From Albidovulum litorale (lineage in GTDB: Bacteria; Pseudomonadota; Alphaproteobacteria; Rhodobacterales; Rhodobacteraceae), in NCBI RefSeq assembly GCF_025751495.1, contig NZ_JAOWKZ010000003.1, positions 682,001-746,000 on the forward strand: a stretch of DNA of 64,000 nt, written 5' to 3'. Made by a program: the position numbers and the translations under genes. Below the pieces are notes generated by a model, which did not search any database, was not told where the DNA came from, and saw only the letters and a program-made list of their open reading frames with translations. Below, in pieces: positions 54,336 to 63,499 of the stretch. How positions within the stretch are numbered: position 1 is the first letter of the stretch; every line of letters begins with the position of its first letter.

Positions 54336-55583
54336 TTATTGAAAACGTTCAGGCGCATAGGGCGCAAGGTTTATGTTCGGGGCGGTGCCGGCGATGAGCT
54401 GCGCCAGGATGCGGCCCGTCTTCGGTCCCCCCGTCAGCCCGACATGGTCATGGCCGAAGCCGAGGAAGGCCCCTTTGATGCCCGGCACGGCGCCGATGAC
54501 GGGCGTGGAATCGCTGAGCGAGGGACGGTGCCCCATCCATTCCACCGTCTCTTTCCACTTGATCCCCGGGATCGCGGCGCGGATCGACCGTTCCAAGAGA
54601 CGGAAAGGCGCGCGCGAAGGGGGCGCGTCCAGCCCGCCGAACTCGACGATTCCCGCCAGACGCAGCCGTCCCTCCATCGGGGTGACGACGAACTTGCCCG
54701 AGGCCACCATGACCGGCGAGCGCGGTATGATATTCGGCTCCCACAGCTCCAGGTGATAGCCGCGCTCGGCTTCCAACGGCACCTTAAGGCCCAGCTTTTC
54801 GGCGATGGGTTTCGACCAGACGCCGGTCGCGAGAACCGCAGCGTCGCAGGCGATGGTCTCGCCCCCGACCCGAACGCCGGTCACGCGACCGTTTTCCCGC
54901 GCTATATCAGTTACTTCACCGATGACCATCCGAGCGCCCTCAGCCTCGGCATGGGCAGCTAGGTCCTTCACATACCGGCCGGGATCCGCGATACGGCCAT
55001 GATCTTTCAGCCGCGCGGCGCATCCCAGGTCGGGCGAATAGGCTGGGTCATAGGCGCGGAACGCCTCGCCTTCCAGAAGGTCCCATTCGATGCCGTGCTC
55101 GGCCCGAACAGACCAGCCGAAGGCGTCGCCCTCGTAATGCGCCCGGTCGTTGTACAGAAAAAGGTAGTCCGCCGGGTGCAGCCATTTCTCGGCCCCCGTC
55201 CCCTTCGACAATGCCTGATGCTCGGCAAGGCTGTCACCGATGATCGGTGCCATCGCCGCCGCCCGGCGTCGCACCGCGTCGGCATTGGCATGGCCAAGGT
55301 AATTGATAAGCCATGGCGCGAGTTTCGGCAGATAGCCCCATTTCAGGAACAGCGGCTGGTTCGGATCAAAGAGCATCCGTGGCGCCTTGCGCAACAGCCC
55401 CGGCACCGTCACCGGCACGATGGAGCAGGAGGCAAGCACCCCGCCATTGCCATGGCTCGTGCCTTCACCGGGCCCCTTGCGGTCGATCAGGATCACCCGG
55501 TGCCCGCCCCGTTGCAGCCAGATCGCGGTCGAAACCCCGACGATCCCGGCACCGATTATGGCGACTGTCGATCCGGCGCTCAT
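54336..55583 (-). CDS. DadA-like D-amino acid dehydrogenase family flavoprotein
   Basis: A 415-aa FAD-dependent enzyme of the DAO family. FAD motif GAGIVG (11-16), then RVILIDRKGPGEGTSHGNGG; the C-terminus has GHRPSLSDSTPVIGAVPGIKGAFLGFGHDHVGLTGGPKTGRILA, as in DadA and hydroxyproline oxidases. It would oxidise a D- or N-substituted amino acid, passing electrons to quinone. First gene of the unit with the TRAP transporter; a LysR gene is divergent. Confidence 0.87.
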   Translation of the reverse strand: MSAGSTVAIIGAGIVGVSTAIWLQRGGHRVILIDRKGPGEGTSHGNGGVLASCSIVPVTVPGLLRKAPRMLFDPNQPLFLKWGYLPKLAPWLINYLGHANADAVRRRAAAMAPIIGDSLAEHQALSKGTGAEKWLHPADYLFLYNDRAHYEGDAFGWSVRAEHGIEWDLLEGEAFRAYDPAYSPDLGCAARLKDHGRIADPGRYVKDLAAHAEAEGARMVIGEVTDIARENGRVTGVRVGGETIACDAAVLATGVWSKPIAEKLGLKVPLEAERGYHLELWEPNIIPRSPVMVASGKFVVTPMEGRLRLAGIVEFGGLDAPPSRAPFRLLERSIRAAIPGIKWKETVEWMGHRPSLSDSTPVIGAVPGIKGAFLGFGHDHVGLTGGPKTGRILAQLIAGTAPNINLAPYAPERFQ

Positions 55584-55788
55584 ATCGCCCGACCCCTTGG
55601 ACGAACGACTGCTTCGCGTACCCGCCCGGCCCGCGTCACAGCGCGTTGCACCTGCAGGCCTATGATCATCCTGTCAAAAGCGTCCATGTTTGACAGCCTC
55701 CCGGTTGCGACCAGAATGCCCGCCAGATTACATCATCTCAAATACTAATATTTCACGACTCCATAACTAAAAATGATATAGTCGCGGA

Positions 55789-56697
55789 ATGAGTGCCCCG
55801 TTCCGCCAATTTCAGGCCTTCCATGCCATCATCGAGCACGGCACCGTAACAGCCGCTGCCGAACACTTGGGCATTTCACAGCCGGCGATCAGCAATCTAC
55901 TTTCGCAGCTGGAGCGGAACACGAAGCTCAAACTGTTCGAACGCACGCGCGGGCGGCTGGTTCCCACACCCGAGGCGCATGTGCTCTTTGACGAAATCGA
56001 CACTGTCGTGCGCGGCCTCGACCACGTGAATCAGGCTGTCGTCGATCTTCAGAACCAGACCGCCGGACAATTGCAGATCGCCACGAGCCACGCGCTGGCA
56101 TTCGGCTTCATGCCTGCCGAGATCGCGAAATTCAGCGCCGGGCGGCCAAATCTGACCATCGCGTTTCAATCGCAGTATTCCAGCAAGATCCAGGAATGGG
56201 TGACGGCCGGTCTCTTTGAGATCGGCATCTGCGAGATGCCCGTTCGCATGGAAGGCCTTGAACAACACCCGTTCACCATCGAGACCTCATGCGCGATCCC
56301 GCGTTTCGCCGACGTGGCTGAACATGAACGGTTGAACCCGATGTTATTGAACGATTTTCCGTTCATCATCATGGGTGCCGATCACATGGTGACGCGCCGT
56401 ACGCGCGAAGCGTTTCACACGGACGGCGCAAACTTTCGTATTCGCGGCCATACCGACCTCTTTCACAACGCACTGAACCTCGTAAAGCAGGGTCTCGGGG
56501 CCGCGATGATCGACCCGTTCACGCTGGCCGCCGATGGCGGGGGGGAATATCTGGTCCGCCGGTTCGAGCCCGCGATCTACCTCGACATCGTGCTCATCAC
56601 CGCCCGCGGACGACCACTTTCCATCATAGGTCAGCAGTTCCTTGATCAGGTCGTGCCGCGACTGAAACAAATCGCGGTAAACACTGACGGTCAGTAA
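55789..56697 (+). CDS. LysR-family regulator (2)
   Basis: A 302-aa LTTR: HTH in the first 65 residues (FRQFQAFHAIIEHGTVTAAAEHLGISQPAISNLLSQLERNTKLKLFERTRGRLVPT), then effector domain. Divergent from the DadA-like/TRAP operon across a 205-bp gap with an AT-rich dyad (AAATA, 4 bases, TATTT at 55740-55753), so it most likely controls that operon. It converges with the TPP-enzyme gene. Confidence 0.9.
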   Translation: MSAPFRQFQAFHAIIEHGTVTAAAEHLGISQPAISNLLSQLERNTKLKLFERTRGRLVPTPEAHVLFDEIDTVVRGLDHVNQAVVDLQNQTAGQLQIATSHALAFGFMPAEIAKFSAGRPNLTIAFQSQYSSKIQEWVTAGLFEIGICEMPVRMEGLEQHPFTIETSCAIPRFADVAEHERLNPMLLNDFPFIIMGADHMVTRRTREAFHTDGANFRIRGHTDLFHNALNLVKQGLGAAMIDPFTLAADGGGEYLVRRFEPAIYLDIVLITARGRPLSIIGQQFLDQVVPRLKQIAVNTDGQ

Positions 56698-56722
56698 TCC
56701 GCACCCGGGCGTTCTTCCGGCT

Positions 56723-58414
56723 TCATCCCATCCACCGTCTGACCGGGGCTGCCGCTTCTTCCAAAGGCTGGGTGACGATATCGACCAGTGTCGGCCCGTC
56801 ATGCGCCAATGCCTCGCAGAGCACGCTTTCCAGACGGGCCGGGTCCTCCACCCGCCAGCTTTTCACGCCGAAGGCGGCGGCGACGGCAGCCTGATCGCTG
56901 CGGCTGAAATCCACATTGTAGTAGCGCGCGCCCTTGTCGGCCCTCTGGCTGGCCTTGATCCAGCCGAAGCTCGCGTTGGAAAAGACGATATAGGTGATGT
57001 CGGCCCGTGCCCGGCAGATGGTCTCCAGCTCGCCGCAACTGAACCCGAAGGACCCGTCGCCCATCAGCGCCACGACCTTGGCATCCGGTCGCCCGTACCA
57101 TGCGCCGAGCGCGGCGGGCAGCGCGTAGCCGAGCGCCCCGTGGGCGCGGTTGGTGATAAAATGCCGCCCCGCCTGCGGCAGTTGGTAATAGGCCGAGAAA
57201 TAGGGGCAGCTTGTGCCGGGGTCAGAAAGGATCACCGCGTCCTCCGGCAGAACGCGCTGAAGCGTCGCGATGACGCGTTCGGGCCGGACCGGTGCCGCAT
57301 CGCTTTCGGCAAGCGTTCGGAACCGGTCGAACTTGCGGCTGCGGATTTCCGCGACCTGCGCCGCGCCGCCGAAATCGGCGCGGGTTTCGGGGCGCTGATC
57401 CAGAAGCCGATTTGTCTCGGCCAAGGCCAGCCGCAGATCGGCGACGACGCCGACCTCGGTCGGGTAGTTCGCGCCGATCACCATCGGGTCGCTGTCGAAA
57501 TGCACGATGCGTGCGCCGGGTGTCGGCGCCTCCCACCGCGCAGTGGTCGTCGACCCCGCCCGGCAACCCATGAAGACCACCAGATCGGCGGCTTCCATCG
57601 CTGCCCATGTCTCATCCGTACCGCCGTTCGACCCGACGACGCCCACGGCGTTTGGATGGGTCTCGGCCAGTGACCCCTGTCCCGAAATCGACGTCGCGAC
57701 CGGGATGTCGAGCCGGGCCGCAAGGCGCGCCAGTTCCTCCATCGCGCCCGCGATGACCACGCCACCGCCGCAGACGATCAGCGGCGATGTCGCCGACAGG
57801 ATCGCCTCCAACGCTGCCTCTGCCGCGCCGGGCGCGGGGGCGGCGGGATAGGCAGGGAAGGTCTGCAAGGCGGGGTCAGCCCAGAGGTCCGCCGGGTCCA
57901 CCGGATCGTACTGAACGTCATAGGGCAGGCCGATATGCGCCGCCCCGGGCCGTCCGGTCACCATGGCGCGAAAGGCCGCACGGACCATGCGCGGAATGTG
58001 GTCGGCCCGCCGGATCACCGTGTTCCACTTGGTCAGTGGCCGCATCATCGCCTGCTGATCGACCTCGGTCAGCGGATATTTCCCGTAGCTTGCCACCGAC
58101 ACATCGCTGGTGATGCCCAGAACCGCATAGCTCGACTCCGACGCCTCGATCAGCCCCGGGAGGATATAGGTCGCCCCGCCGCCCGACGGCCCCTCGCAGA
58201 CGCCCGGCCTTCCGGTGACGCGGGCATAGGCATCGGCCATGTAGGTGGCCGACCGTTCGTCGCGCGTCAGGATATGGGTGATGCCGTGATCGAGTTTCAG
58301 CAGGCTGTCATAGAGCGGCAGGCTGGTGTCGCCGCACAGGCCGAAGATATGGCGGACGCCATGCGCCTCCAGCATCCGCACCATCGCGTCGGCGCCGTTC
58401 AGGGTGTTGGACAT
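56723..58414 (-). CDS. Thiamine-diphosphate-dependent enzyme, acetolactate synthase-like
   Basis: A 563-aa protein with the three-domain build of TPP enzymes. E53 in RDERSATYMADAYARVTGRPG is the activating glutamate; VGSNGGTDETW lies in the middle domain; GDG at 452-454 begins the GDG-x(n)-N metal/TPP motif. It is not a clear IlvB: no small subunit follows and the context is catabolic, so decarboxylation or ligation of a 2-keto acid is likelier. ATG 58414 has GGGGGAG upstream. A much longer open frame continues upstream antisense to the next genes and is not real. Divergent from the racemase-family gene. Confidence 0.85.
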   Translation of the reverse strand: MSNTLNGADAMVRMLEAHGVRHIFGLCGDTSLPLYDSLLKLDHGITHILTRDERSATYMADAYARVTGRPGVCEGPSGGGATYILPGLIEASESSYAVLGITSDVSVASYGKYPLTEVDQQAMMRPLTKWNTVIRRADHIPRMVRAAFRAMVTGRPGAAHIGLPYDVQYDPVDPADLWADPALQTFPAYPAAPAPGAAEAALEAILSATSPLIVCGGGVVIAGAMEELARLAARLDIPVATSISGQGSLAETHPNAVGVVGSNGGTDETWAAMEAADLVVFMGCRAGSTTTARWEAPTPGARIVHFDSDPMVIGANYPTEVGVVADLRLALAETNRLLDQRPETRADFGGAAQVAEIRSRKFDRFRTLAESDAAPVRPERVIATLQRVLPEDAVILSDPGTSCPYFSAYYQLPQAGRHFITNRAHGALGYALPAALGAWYGRPDAKVVALMGDGSFGFSCGELETICRARADITYIVFSNASFGWIKASQRADKGARYYNVDFSRSDQAAVAAAFGVKSWRVEDPARLESVLCEALAHDGPTLVDIVTQPLEEAAAPVRRWMG

Positions 58415-58516
58415 CCGCTCCCCCAGCCTCGAACCTGTTGCGGGACCGTTGCACGGGGCTGTTATTGCGTCAACGGGCGCGGTAGACTTTACAATGAGTT
58501 GCGAGAGGCGGTGGCT

Positions 58517-59257
58517 ATGATCGAAACCGGTGGCAAGACGGTCTATGGCGCGACACTCGGCATCCTGATGCTCGAGACGCAGTTCCCCCGCATCCCCGGC
58601 GATATCGGCAACGCGCTGACATGGCCCTTCCCGGTCCAGTACCGCATCGTGCGCGGCGCCACGCCCGACAATGTGGTGCGCGGCGACGCCGAAGCACGGC
58701 TGGAGGATTTCATCGCGGCTGGCCGCGATCTGGTGACCCATGGCTGCGACGGGATCGCCACGAATTGCGGGTTCCTCGTGCCCCTGCAGGACCGGATGGC
58801 CGAGGCCCTCGGCGTACCGGTCGCCAGTTCGTCGCTGATGCAGGTGCCGATGGTCAGGCGCACTCTGCCGAAGAAAAAGCGGGTCGGCGTCGTCACCATT
58901 TCCCGCGCGACGCTCACGCAAAGGCACCTCGCCGCGGCCGGCATTCCCGCCGATACCCCCGTCGTCGGCACCGACGAAGGCAAGGAGTTCACGCAGAAGA
59001 TCCTCTCCGACGCCCCCGATATCGACTTCGCACAGGCCCGCGTAGATGTCGTTGACGCCGCGCTCCGCCTGCAGAAAAAGACACGGGACCTTGGCGCCAT
59101 CGTTCTGGAATGCACCAACATGGTCCCCTATGCCGCCGATGTGCGCCGCGCGACGGGGCTGCCGGTCTTTTCGATCTATACCTATCTCGTCTGGTTCCAG
59201 GCCGCCCTGATGCCGCGCCGGTTTTCGCCCGAACTGGATGATGGCGGGCGCGCATAA
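58517..59257 (+). CDS. Asp/Glu racemase superfamily protein
   Basis: A 246-aa protein. The two catalytic cysteines of the superfamily are C84 in TNCGFLVP and C199 in LECTNMVPYA. The superfamily includes aspartate, glutamate and hydantoin racemases, arylmalonate decarboxylase and maleate isomerase. GILMLETQFPRIPGDIGN near the N-terminus is seen in a widespread amino-acid-racemase-like subgroup of unknown substrate. Divergent from the TPP enzyme with about 100 bp between starts. A D/L conversion feeding the DadA-like enzyme is plausible. Confidence 0.82.
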   Translation: MIETGGKTVYGATLGILMLETQFPRIPGDIGNALTWPFPVQYRIVRGATPDNVVRGDAEARLEDFIAAGRDLVTHGCDGIATNCGFLVPLQDRMAEALGVPVASSSLMQVPMVRRTLPKKKRVGVVTISRATLTQRHLAAAGIPADTPVVGTDEGKEFTQKILSDAPDIDFAQARVDVVDAALRLQKKTRDLGAIVLECTNMVPYAADVRRATGLPVFSIYTYLVWFQAALMPRRFSPELDDGGRA

Positions 59258-59407
59258 ACCAATCGTACCAACCACTAGGCACGACTCGGACGCGCGGCAG
59301 GATCCGGCACCCCTCCCCCGCACAAATGCGCACCGCCGCAATTGTTCGCGCAGCCCCGATCGGCTATCCTCACCACCAACAGAGGCAGCGAGCAGGCCCA
59401 CCCGCCG

Positions 59408-60427
59408 ATGACGGCGCTCAAGGAATATCAGCGGCTGGAATGCACCGGCCTGTGGCGCGACACACCCGACGCGCAACGGCGCGAGGTCATCGTCGCGTTC
59501 GGCGATGCCACGCTCGTCATCTCGGATGCCCGCAACACCCGCGCGCTGGCCCATTGGTCGCTGCCCGCCATCATCCGTCTGAACCCCGGCGAACAGCCGG
59601 CGATATTCGCCCCCGGCACCGATGCCGGCGAAGCGCTTGAGATCGAGGACGAGACGATGGTCGCCGCCATCGCCAAGGTCCACGCCCTGATCGAGGCGCG
59701 GCGTCCGCATCCGGGGCGTCTGCGCACGGTGCTGCTCGGGATCGTTTTGGCCCTCGTGATCGCGCTTGGCCTCTTCTGGATGCCGCGCACGGTGATCGAA
59801 CACACTTCGGCCGCTTTGCCCCATGTCAAACGGCAGGAAATCGGCCTTGCCGCTTTGGCCGACATGACGCGCCTCACAGGCCTTGCCTGCGACGCGCCCG
59901 AGGGCCGCGCGGCACTTGCGCGCCTTAGCACCCGGCTTCTCGGCCCCGGCGGGCGTATCATCGTCCTGCCCGAAGGGCTCGACGCCACCGCGCATCTGCC
60001 CGGCGGCCTGATCCTCGTGCCGCGCGAAGCGGTCGAAGACGAAAGCAATCCCGATATCCTCGCCGGCAAGATCCTGGCCGAGGATTTGCGCCGACAGGCG
60101 GGCACGCCGATGGCCGACCTTTTGCGCCATGCCGGGCTGCGGGCAACCTTGCGGCTCCTGACCACCGGCGACCTGCCCGGTGAATCCGTCGCGGGATACG
60201 GCGAAACCGTTCTCGCCGTCACGCCGCGTCCGGTTGACCTCGCGAAACTCGTCGGGCGTTTCAAGGCGGCGGACGTCTCGTCAACCGCCTATGCCTATTC
60301 CGTCGATCCGAGCGGCGAGGCCGTTCTGGCCCTGATCGAAACCGACCCGTTCCGCACGACGTCCGCGCCGGAACTGCTGCTCAGCGATACCGACTGGGTC
60401 GCGCTTCAGGGCATCTGCGACGGGTAA
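59408..60427 (+). CDS. Membrane protein with degenerate M48-like peptidase domain
   Basis: A 339-aa protein. One membrane helix at about residues 107-124. The region 194-230 reads HLPGGLILVPREAVEDESNP and then ILAEDLRRQ, where M48 peptidases have LPGG..F...GL and the zinc motif HExxH. Here HExxH is replaced by AEDLR at 224-228, so it cannot bind zinc in the usual way. The N-terminal 100 residues form a separate cytosolic domain. Likely a conserved pseudo-protease of the order; function unknown. ATG 59408 is preceded by only a weak ribosome site. It converges with upp. Confidence 0.6.
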   Translation: MTALKEYQRLECTGLWRDTPDAQRREVIVAFGDATLVISDARNTRALAHWSLPAIIRLNPGEQPAIFAPGTDAGEALEIEDETMVAAIAKVHALIEARRPHPGRLRTVLLGIVLALVIALGLFWMPRTVIEHTSAALPHVKRQEIGLAALADMTRLTGLACDAPEGRAALARLSTRLLGPGGRIIVLPEGLDATAHLPGGLILVPREAVEDESNPDILAGKILAEDLRRQAGTPMADLLRHAGLRATLRLLTTGDLPGESVAGYGETVLAVTPRPVDLAKLVGRFKAADVSSTAYAYSVDPSGEAVLALIETDPFRTTSAPELLLSDTDWVALQGICDG

Positions 60428-60433
60428 CGCCGC

Positions 60434-61066
60434 TCACTTCGTCCCAAACATGCGGTCCCCGGCATCGCCGAGGCCCGGAACGATATAGCCGTGATCGTTC
60501 AGATGGCTGTCGAGCGCCGCAGTCACGATCGGCACATCGGGATGCGCCTCCTTCATCCGGGCAACGCCTTCGGGCGCGGCCAGCAGGCACATGAAGCGGA
60601 TATTCTTCGCCCCCGATTTCTTCAGAAGATCAATGGCCGCAGCAGAGGAATTGCCGGTCGCCAGCATTGGGTCGAGCGCGATGACCAGCCGGTCCTCAAG
60701 GCTCGCGGGGACCTTGTAGTAATACTGCACCGGCTGCAGCGTCTCGGGGTCGCGGTAAAGCCCGACAAACCCGACCCGCGCCGCCGGGATCAGCTCCAGC
60801 ACCCCGTCCAGAAGCCCGTTCCCCGCCCGCAGGATCGAAATCAGCGCCAGCTTCTTGCCGTCGATCACCGGCGCGTCCATCGGGCACAGGGGCGTCTCGA
60901 TCCGCTTCGTCGTCATCTCCATCTCGCGCGTGATCTCATATGCCAGAAGCTGGCTGATCTCACGCAGAAGGCGGCGGAAGGAATTGGTCGAGGTGTCCTT
61001 TTCCCGCATCAAGGTCAGCTTGTGCTGCACTAAGGGATGGGTGACGACGGTCAGATGGTTATGCAT
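60434..61066 (-). CDS. upp: Uracil phosphoribosyltransferase
   Basis: A 210-aa cytosolic enzyme that makes UMP from uracil and PRPP. Motifs: [49 protein letters not shown], and the PRPP loop [19 protein letters not shown]. Usual length. Same strand as add and deoB, separated from them by the unknown membrane protein gene on the other strand. Confidence 0.96.
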   Translation of the reverse strand: MHNHLTVVTHPLVQHKLTLMREKDTSTNSFRRLLREISQLLAYEITREMEMTTKRIETPLCPMDAPVIDGKKLALISILRAGNGLLDGVLELIPAARVGFVGLYRDPETLQPVQYYYKVPASLEDRLVIALDPMLATGNSSAAAIDLLKKSGAKNIRFMCLLAAPEGVARMKEAHPDVPIVTAALDSHLNDHGYIVPGLGDAGDRMFGTK

Positions 61067-61352
61067 GGCGGCCCCCGGGGTGATGTCTGGCAGTTCCCCG
61101 AGGCCTGACCGATCCACCCGCCCGCGTCAAGTCCGTGTACTCTTGTCAGGGTAACCAGTGACTAAGTTCAATTTTCATCAACACGGACAAAGAGGTCATT
61201 TGTTAGCCTGCCCGCAGATTCATTATTGCTGCAGATCAAACCCCGTTGGCGGCGTGTTTGCTAGTCTGCCTCCTTAGGCGCAGATGAAATGCGCCGGATA
61301 TTGAGTAGCTGGTTTACCTGCGTAGGAGAAACTGGCGATCCGGGTTGGTCGA

Positions 61353-62288
61353 ATGACGGATAGTGAAAACATCAGAAGGCATCTCCTGCCCCTTGTGGCC
61401 TTTGCGCTGAGTGCGGTCTGCGCGGGCCCGGCTTGGGCCAACATGCCAATGGCGCCGTTTTTTGCTTTCGTCAAAATGAGTATGTGGTGGGTAATTCTAC
61501 TGGCCCTGTTCATCGAGACCGTGGCCTTGCGATATCTGTTCCTCACTGAGTGGCCGCATGCTGCGAAAGCGGCACTGAGCATCAATGTGATATCGCTTCT
61601 CTGCGGCTTGATCCTGTACCCATTGGCCGCTGTATTGGGCTACGAGTTGTTGGACGACTTGATCGTAGATCTGTTCGGTGCCAGCGATCTTGTCGAGATT
61701 TCTGCGCTGTGGCTTGGGTCTTCTGTTGTCGACGCCTTCGTCGAGTTGCTTGCACTCAGATGGATCTTTTCACTTCGCAGCAATTTCGGTCAGAGCTTCG
61801 GTTTTCTCCTCGCGAACCTGGCAAGTGCTGGTGCTCTTGTTATCGTGATGGCTTGGCAGGCGCATGTTCCGGACATGCCCGTAGAAGAGGCGGCAAGGGT
61901 CGAGCGAGAATATGCTCCTGAAATCGCTTTTCTTCGCAAAACGTTGGACGCGTTCCCTGCACATGTCGTCGTGCCGGAGCCAAAAGGCGGCTTCCACCGG
62001 CCCGACCACGACTGGACGCAGGGCCTCCTGTCCGAATTGGCTGCATTGCGCATTCGCACCATGGCACTTTCACTGCCTCCAACGACCGTCTGGATCAAAG
62101 GTAGTACCGCCCTTTGGGCAGTGGATTCCCGGTTCAAAGACGACGATCGTGTGGTTGACAAAGGATATGTGGACACTGTTTTGGCAGGTCAGCAACCACG
62201 CCCTACAGGGTCGCCGCATTACCGATACCGCATCGAACGCGAGTTGGATGGGACGGTTTACGCCATCGAGGTAATCTTAAGAAACTAG
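61353..62288 (+). CDS. Hypothetical membrane protein, AT-richer
   Basis: A 311-aa protein I do not recognise. After a signal-like stretch (residues 10-30) there are about four membrane helices up to residue 165 (WWVILLALFIETVALRYLFLT; ISLLCGLILYPLAAVLG; FGFLLANLASAGALVIVMAW), followed by a soluble C-terminal part of some 140 residues with HDWTQGLLSELAALR and YRYRIERELDGTVYAIEV. Base composition is lower in GC than upp and add on both sides, suggesting later insertion. It stands alone; the 286-bp gap upstream is also AT-richer. Confidence 0.65.
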   Translation: MTDSENIRRHLLPLVAFALSAVCAGPAWANMPMAPFFAFVKMSMWWVILLALFIETVALRYLFLTEWPHAAKAALSINVISLLCGLILYPLAAVLGYELLDDLIVDLFGASDLVEISALWLGSSVVDAFVELLALRWIFSLRSNFGQSFGFLLANLASAGALVIVMAWQAHVPDMPVEEAARVEREYAPEIAFLRKTLDAFPAHVVVPEPKGGFHRPDHDWTQGLLSELAALRIRTMALSLPPTTVWIKGSTALWAVDSRFKDDDRVVDKGYVDTVLAGQQPRPTGSPHYRYRIERELDGTVYAIEVILRN

Positions 62289-62374
62289 GTTTCTTAAGCC
62301 AAAACGGGGCAGGTCCGCCATGGGCCCAAAGCGAGCATCAAAGCTGGACGCTACGGTGGGATGGGGGTGAGCAA

Positions 62375-63355
62375 CTACTCCGACAGCCGCTTCGCCACCG
62401 CCTCCCGCGTCGCCTCGTCGCAGAAGGCTGCCGCGAGGGAGGTCTTGGCGATTTCCTCGAACACCCCGTCATCCCAATCGAATGCCTCGGCCAGCATCTG
62501 GTATTCACGCGCCATCGTCGTGTGGAAGAAGGGCGGATCGTCGGTGGAGACCGTCACCTTCACGCCCCTTTCCCGCAGCCGGTGGATCGGATGCGTCCGC
62601 CAGCCGGGATAGAGGCCAAGGGCGATGTTCGAGCCCGGACAGACCTCCAGCACTATCCCCTTCTCGGCGATCTCATCGACCAGCGCCAGGTCCTCGATGG
62701 CACGCACCCCGTGGCCCACGCGCTCGATACCGAGATCGCAGATCGCATCGCGCACGCTTTCCGGCCCGCCCCATTCCCCGGCATGGGCGGTCAGCCTCAG
62801 CCCCGCCTCACGCGCCGCATCGAAGGACCAGGCAAAGTCCTTGGGCTTGCCCATCTTCTCGTCCCCTGCAAGGCCAAACCCGACGAGCCAGTCGCCCGCT
62901 GTTTCGGCGGCACACAAAGCGGTTTCCTTCGATTTCTCCGGACCGAAATGGCGGATCGCGGTGACGATGCCGCGCAGGATGATCCCGTCGCGCTTTTCGG
63001 CCAGATCGGCCGCCTCGCGGATCGCGTGCAGGTATTCCCGCCATGCGCCCACATCGCGCCCGCCGCAGAAATCCGGGCTGAGGAAGGTCTCGGAATAGAT
63101 CACGCCAGAGGCTGCACTTTCCTCCAGCACGGCGAGCGTCAGCCGGTGATAGTCCTCGGGGATCTTCAGCGTCTCGGTCGCGGCCTCATAGACCTTCAGG
63201 AATTGCCAGAAGTCGGTATAGCTGTAATTGCCCCGCTCATCGAAGATGCCAGAGATGTCCATCTTCTTCTCCGCCGCAAGGCCGCGGATGAAGGCCGGCG
63301 GTGCGGCACCTTCAAGGTGCAGGTGAAGTTCCACCTTGGGGTGGGTCTGGGTCAT
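62375..63355 (-). CDS. add: Adenosine deaminase
   Basis: A 326-aa zinc hydrolase that converts adenosine to inosine. Metal and catalytic motifs: HLHLEG (H11, H13), LTAHAGEWGGPESV, ERVGHGVRAIEDL and VSTDDPPFF. ATG 63355 begins the conserved KVELHLHLEG region; the frame upstream is not conserved. Part of the purine/pyrimidine salvage group with deoB and upp. Confidence 0.94.
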   Translation of the reverse strand: MTQTHPKVELHLHLEGAAPPAFIRGLAAEKKMDISGIFDERGNYSYTDFWQFLKVYEAATETLKIPEDYHRLTLAVLEESAASGVIYSETFLSPDFCGGRDVGAWREYLHAIREAADLAEKRDGIILRGIVTAIRHFGPEKSKETALCAAETAGDWLVGFGLAGDEKMGKPKDFAWSFDAAREAGLRLTAHAGEWGGPESVRDAICDLGIERVGHGVRAIEDLALVDEIAEKGIVLEVCPGSNIALGLYPGWRTHPIHRLRERGVKVTVSTDDPPFFHTTMAREYQMLAEAFDWDDGVFEEIAKTSLAAAFCDEATREAVAKRLSE

Positions 63356-63435
63356 GGCAGCGCTCTCTCGTCGGGATCGGCGGCACATTCCACAGCCGCC
63401 CGTCCGTTGCAAGTCCGTGAACGCGGCGTGCGCGC

Positions 63436-63489
63436 TGTCGGGACGGATGCCATACGCAGGCCATACGCTTGCGGGACGGATGCCATACG
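63436..63489 (+). repeat. 54-bp dispersed repeat, copy 2
   Basis: Same orientation and 48 of 54 bases identical to 7175-7228. Inside, GGGACGGATGCCATACG appears twice, separated by CAGGCCATACGCTTGC. It fills the gap between deoB and add. Confidence 0.8.
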
Positions 63490-63499
63490 AGATTTTCGG

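Noticed and set aside
58415-60130. Upstream extension of the TPP-enzyme frame to a protein of 1135 residues
   Set aside because: The added part is antisense to the racemase-family gene and the M48-like gene, is compositionally odd, and homology and the ribosome site put the start at 58414.
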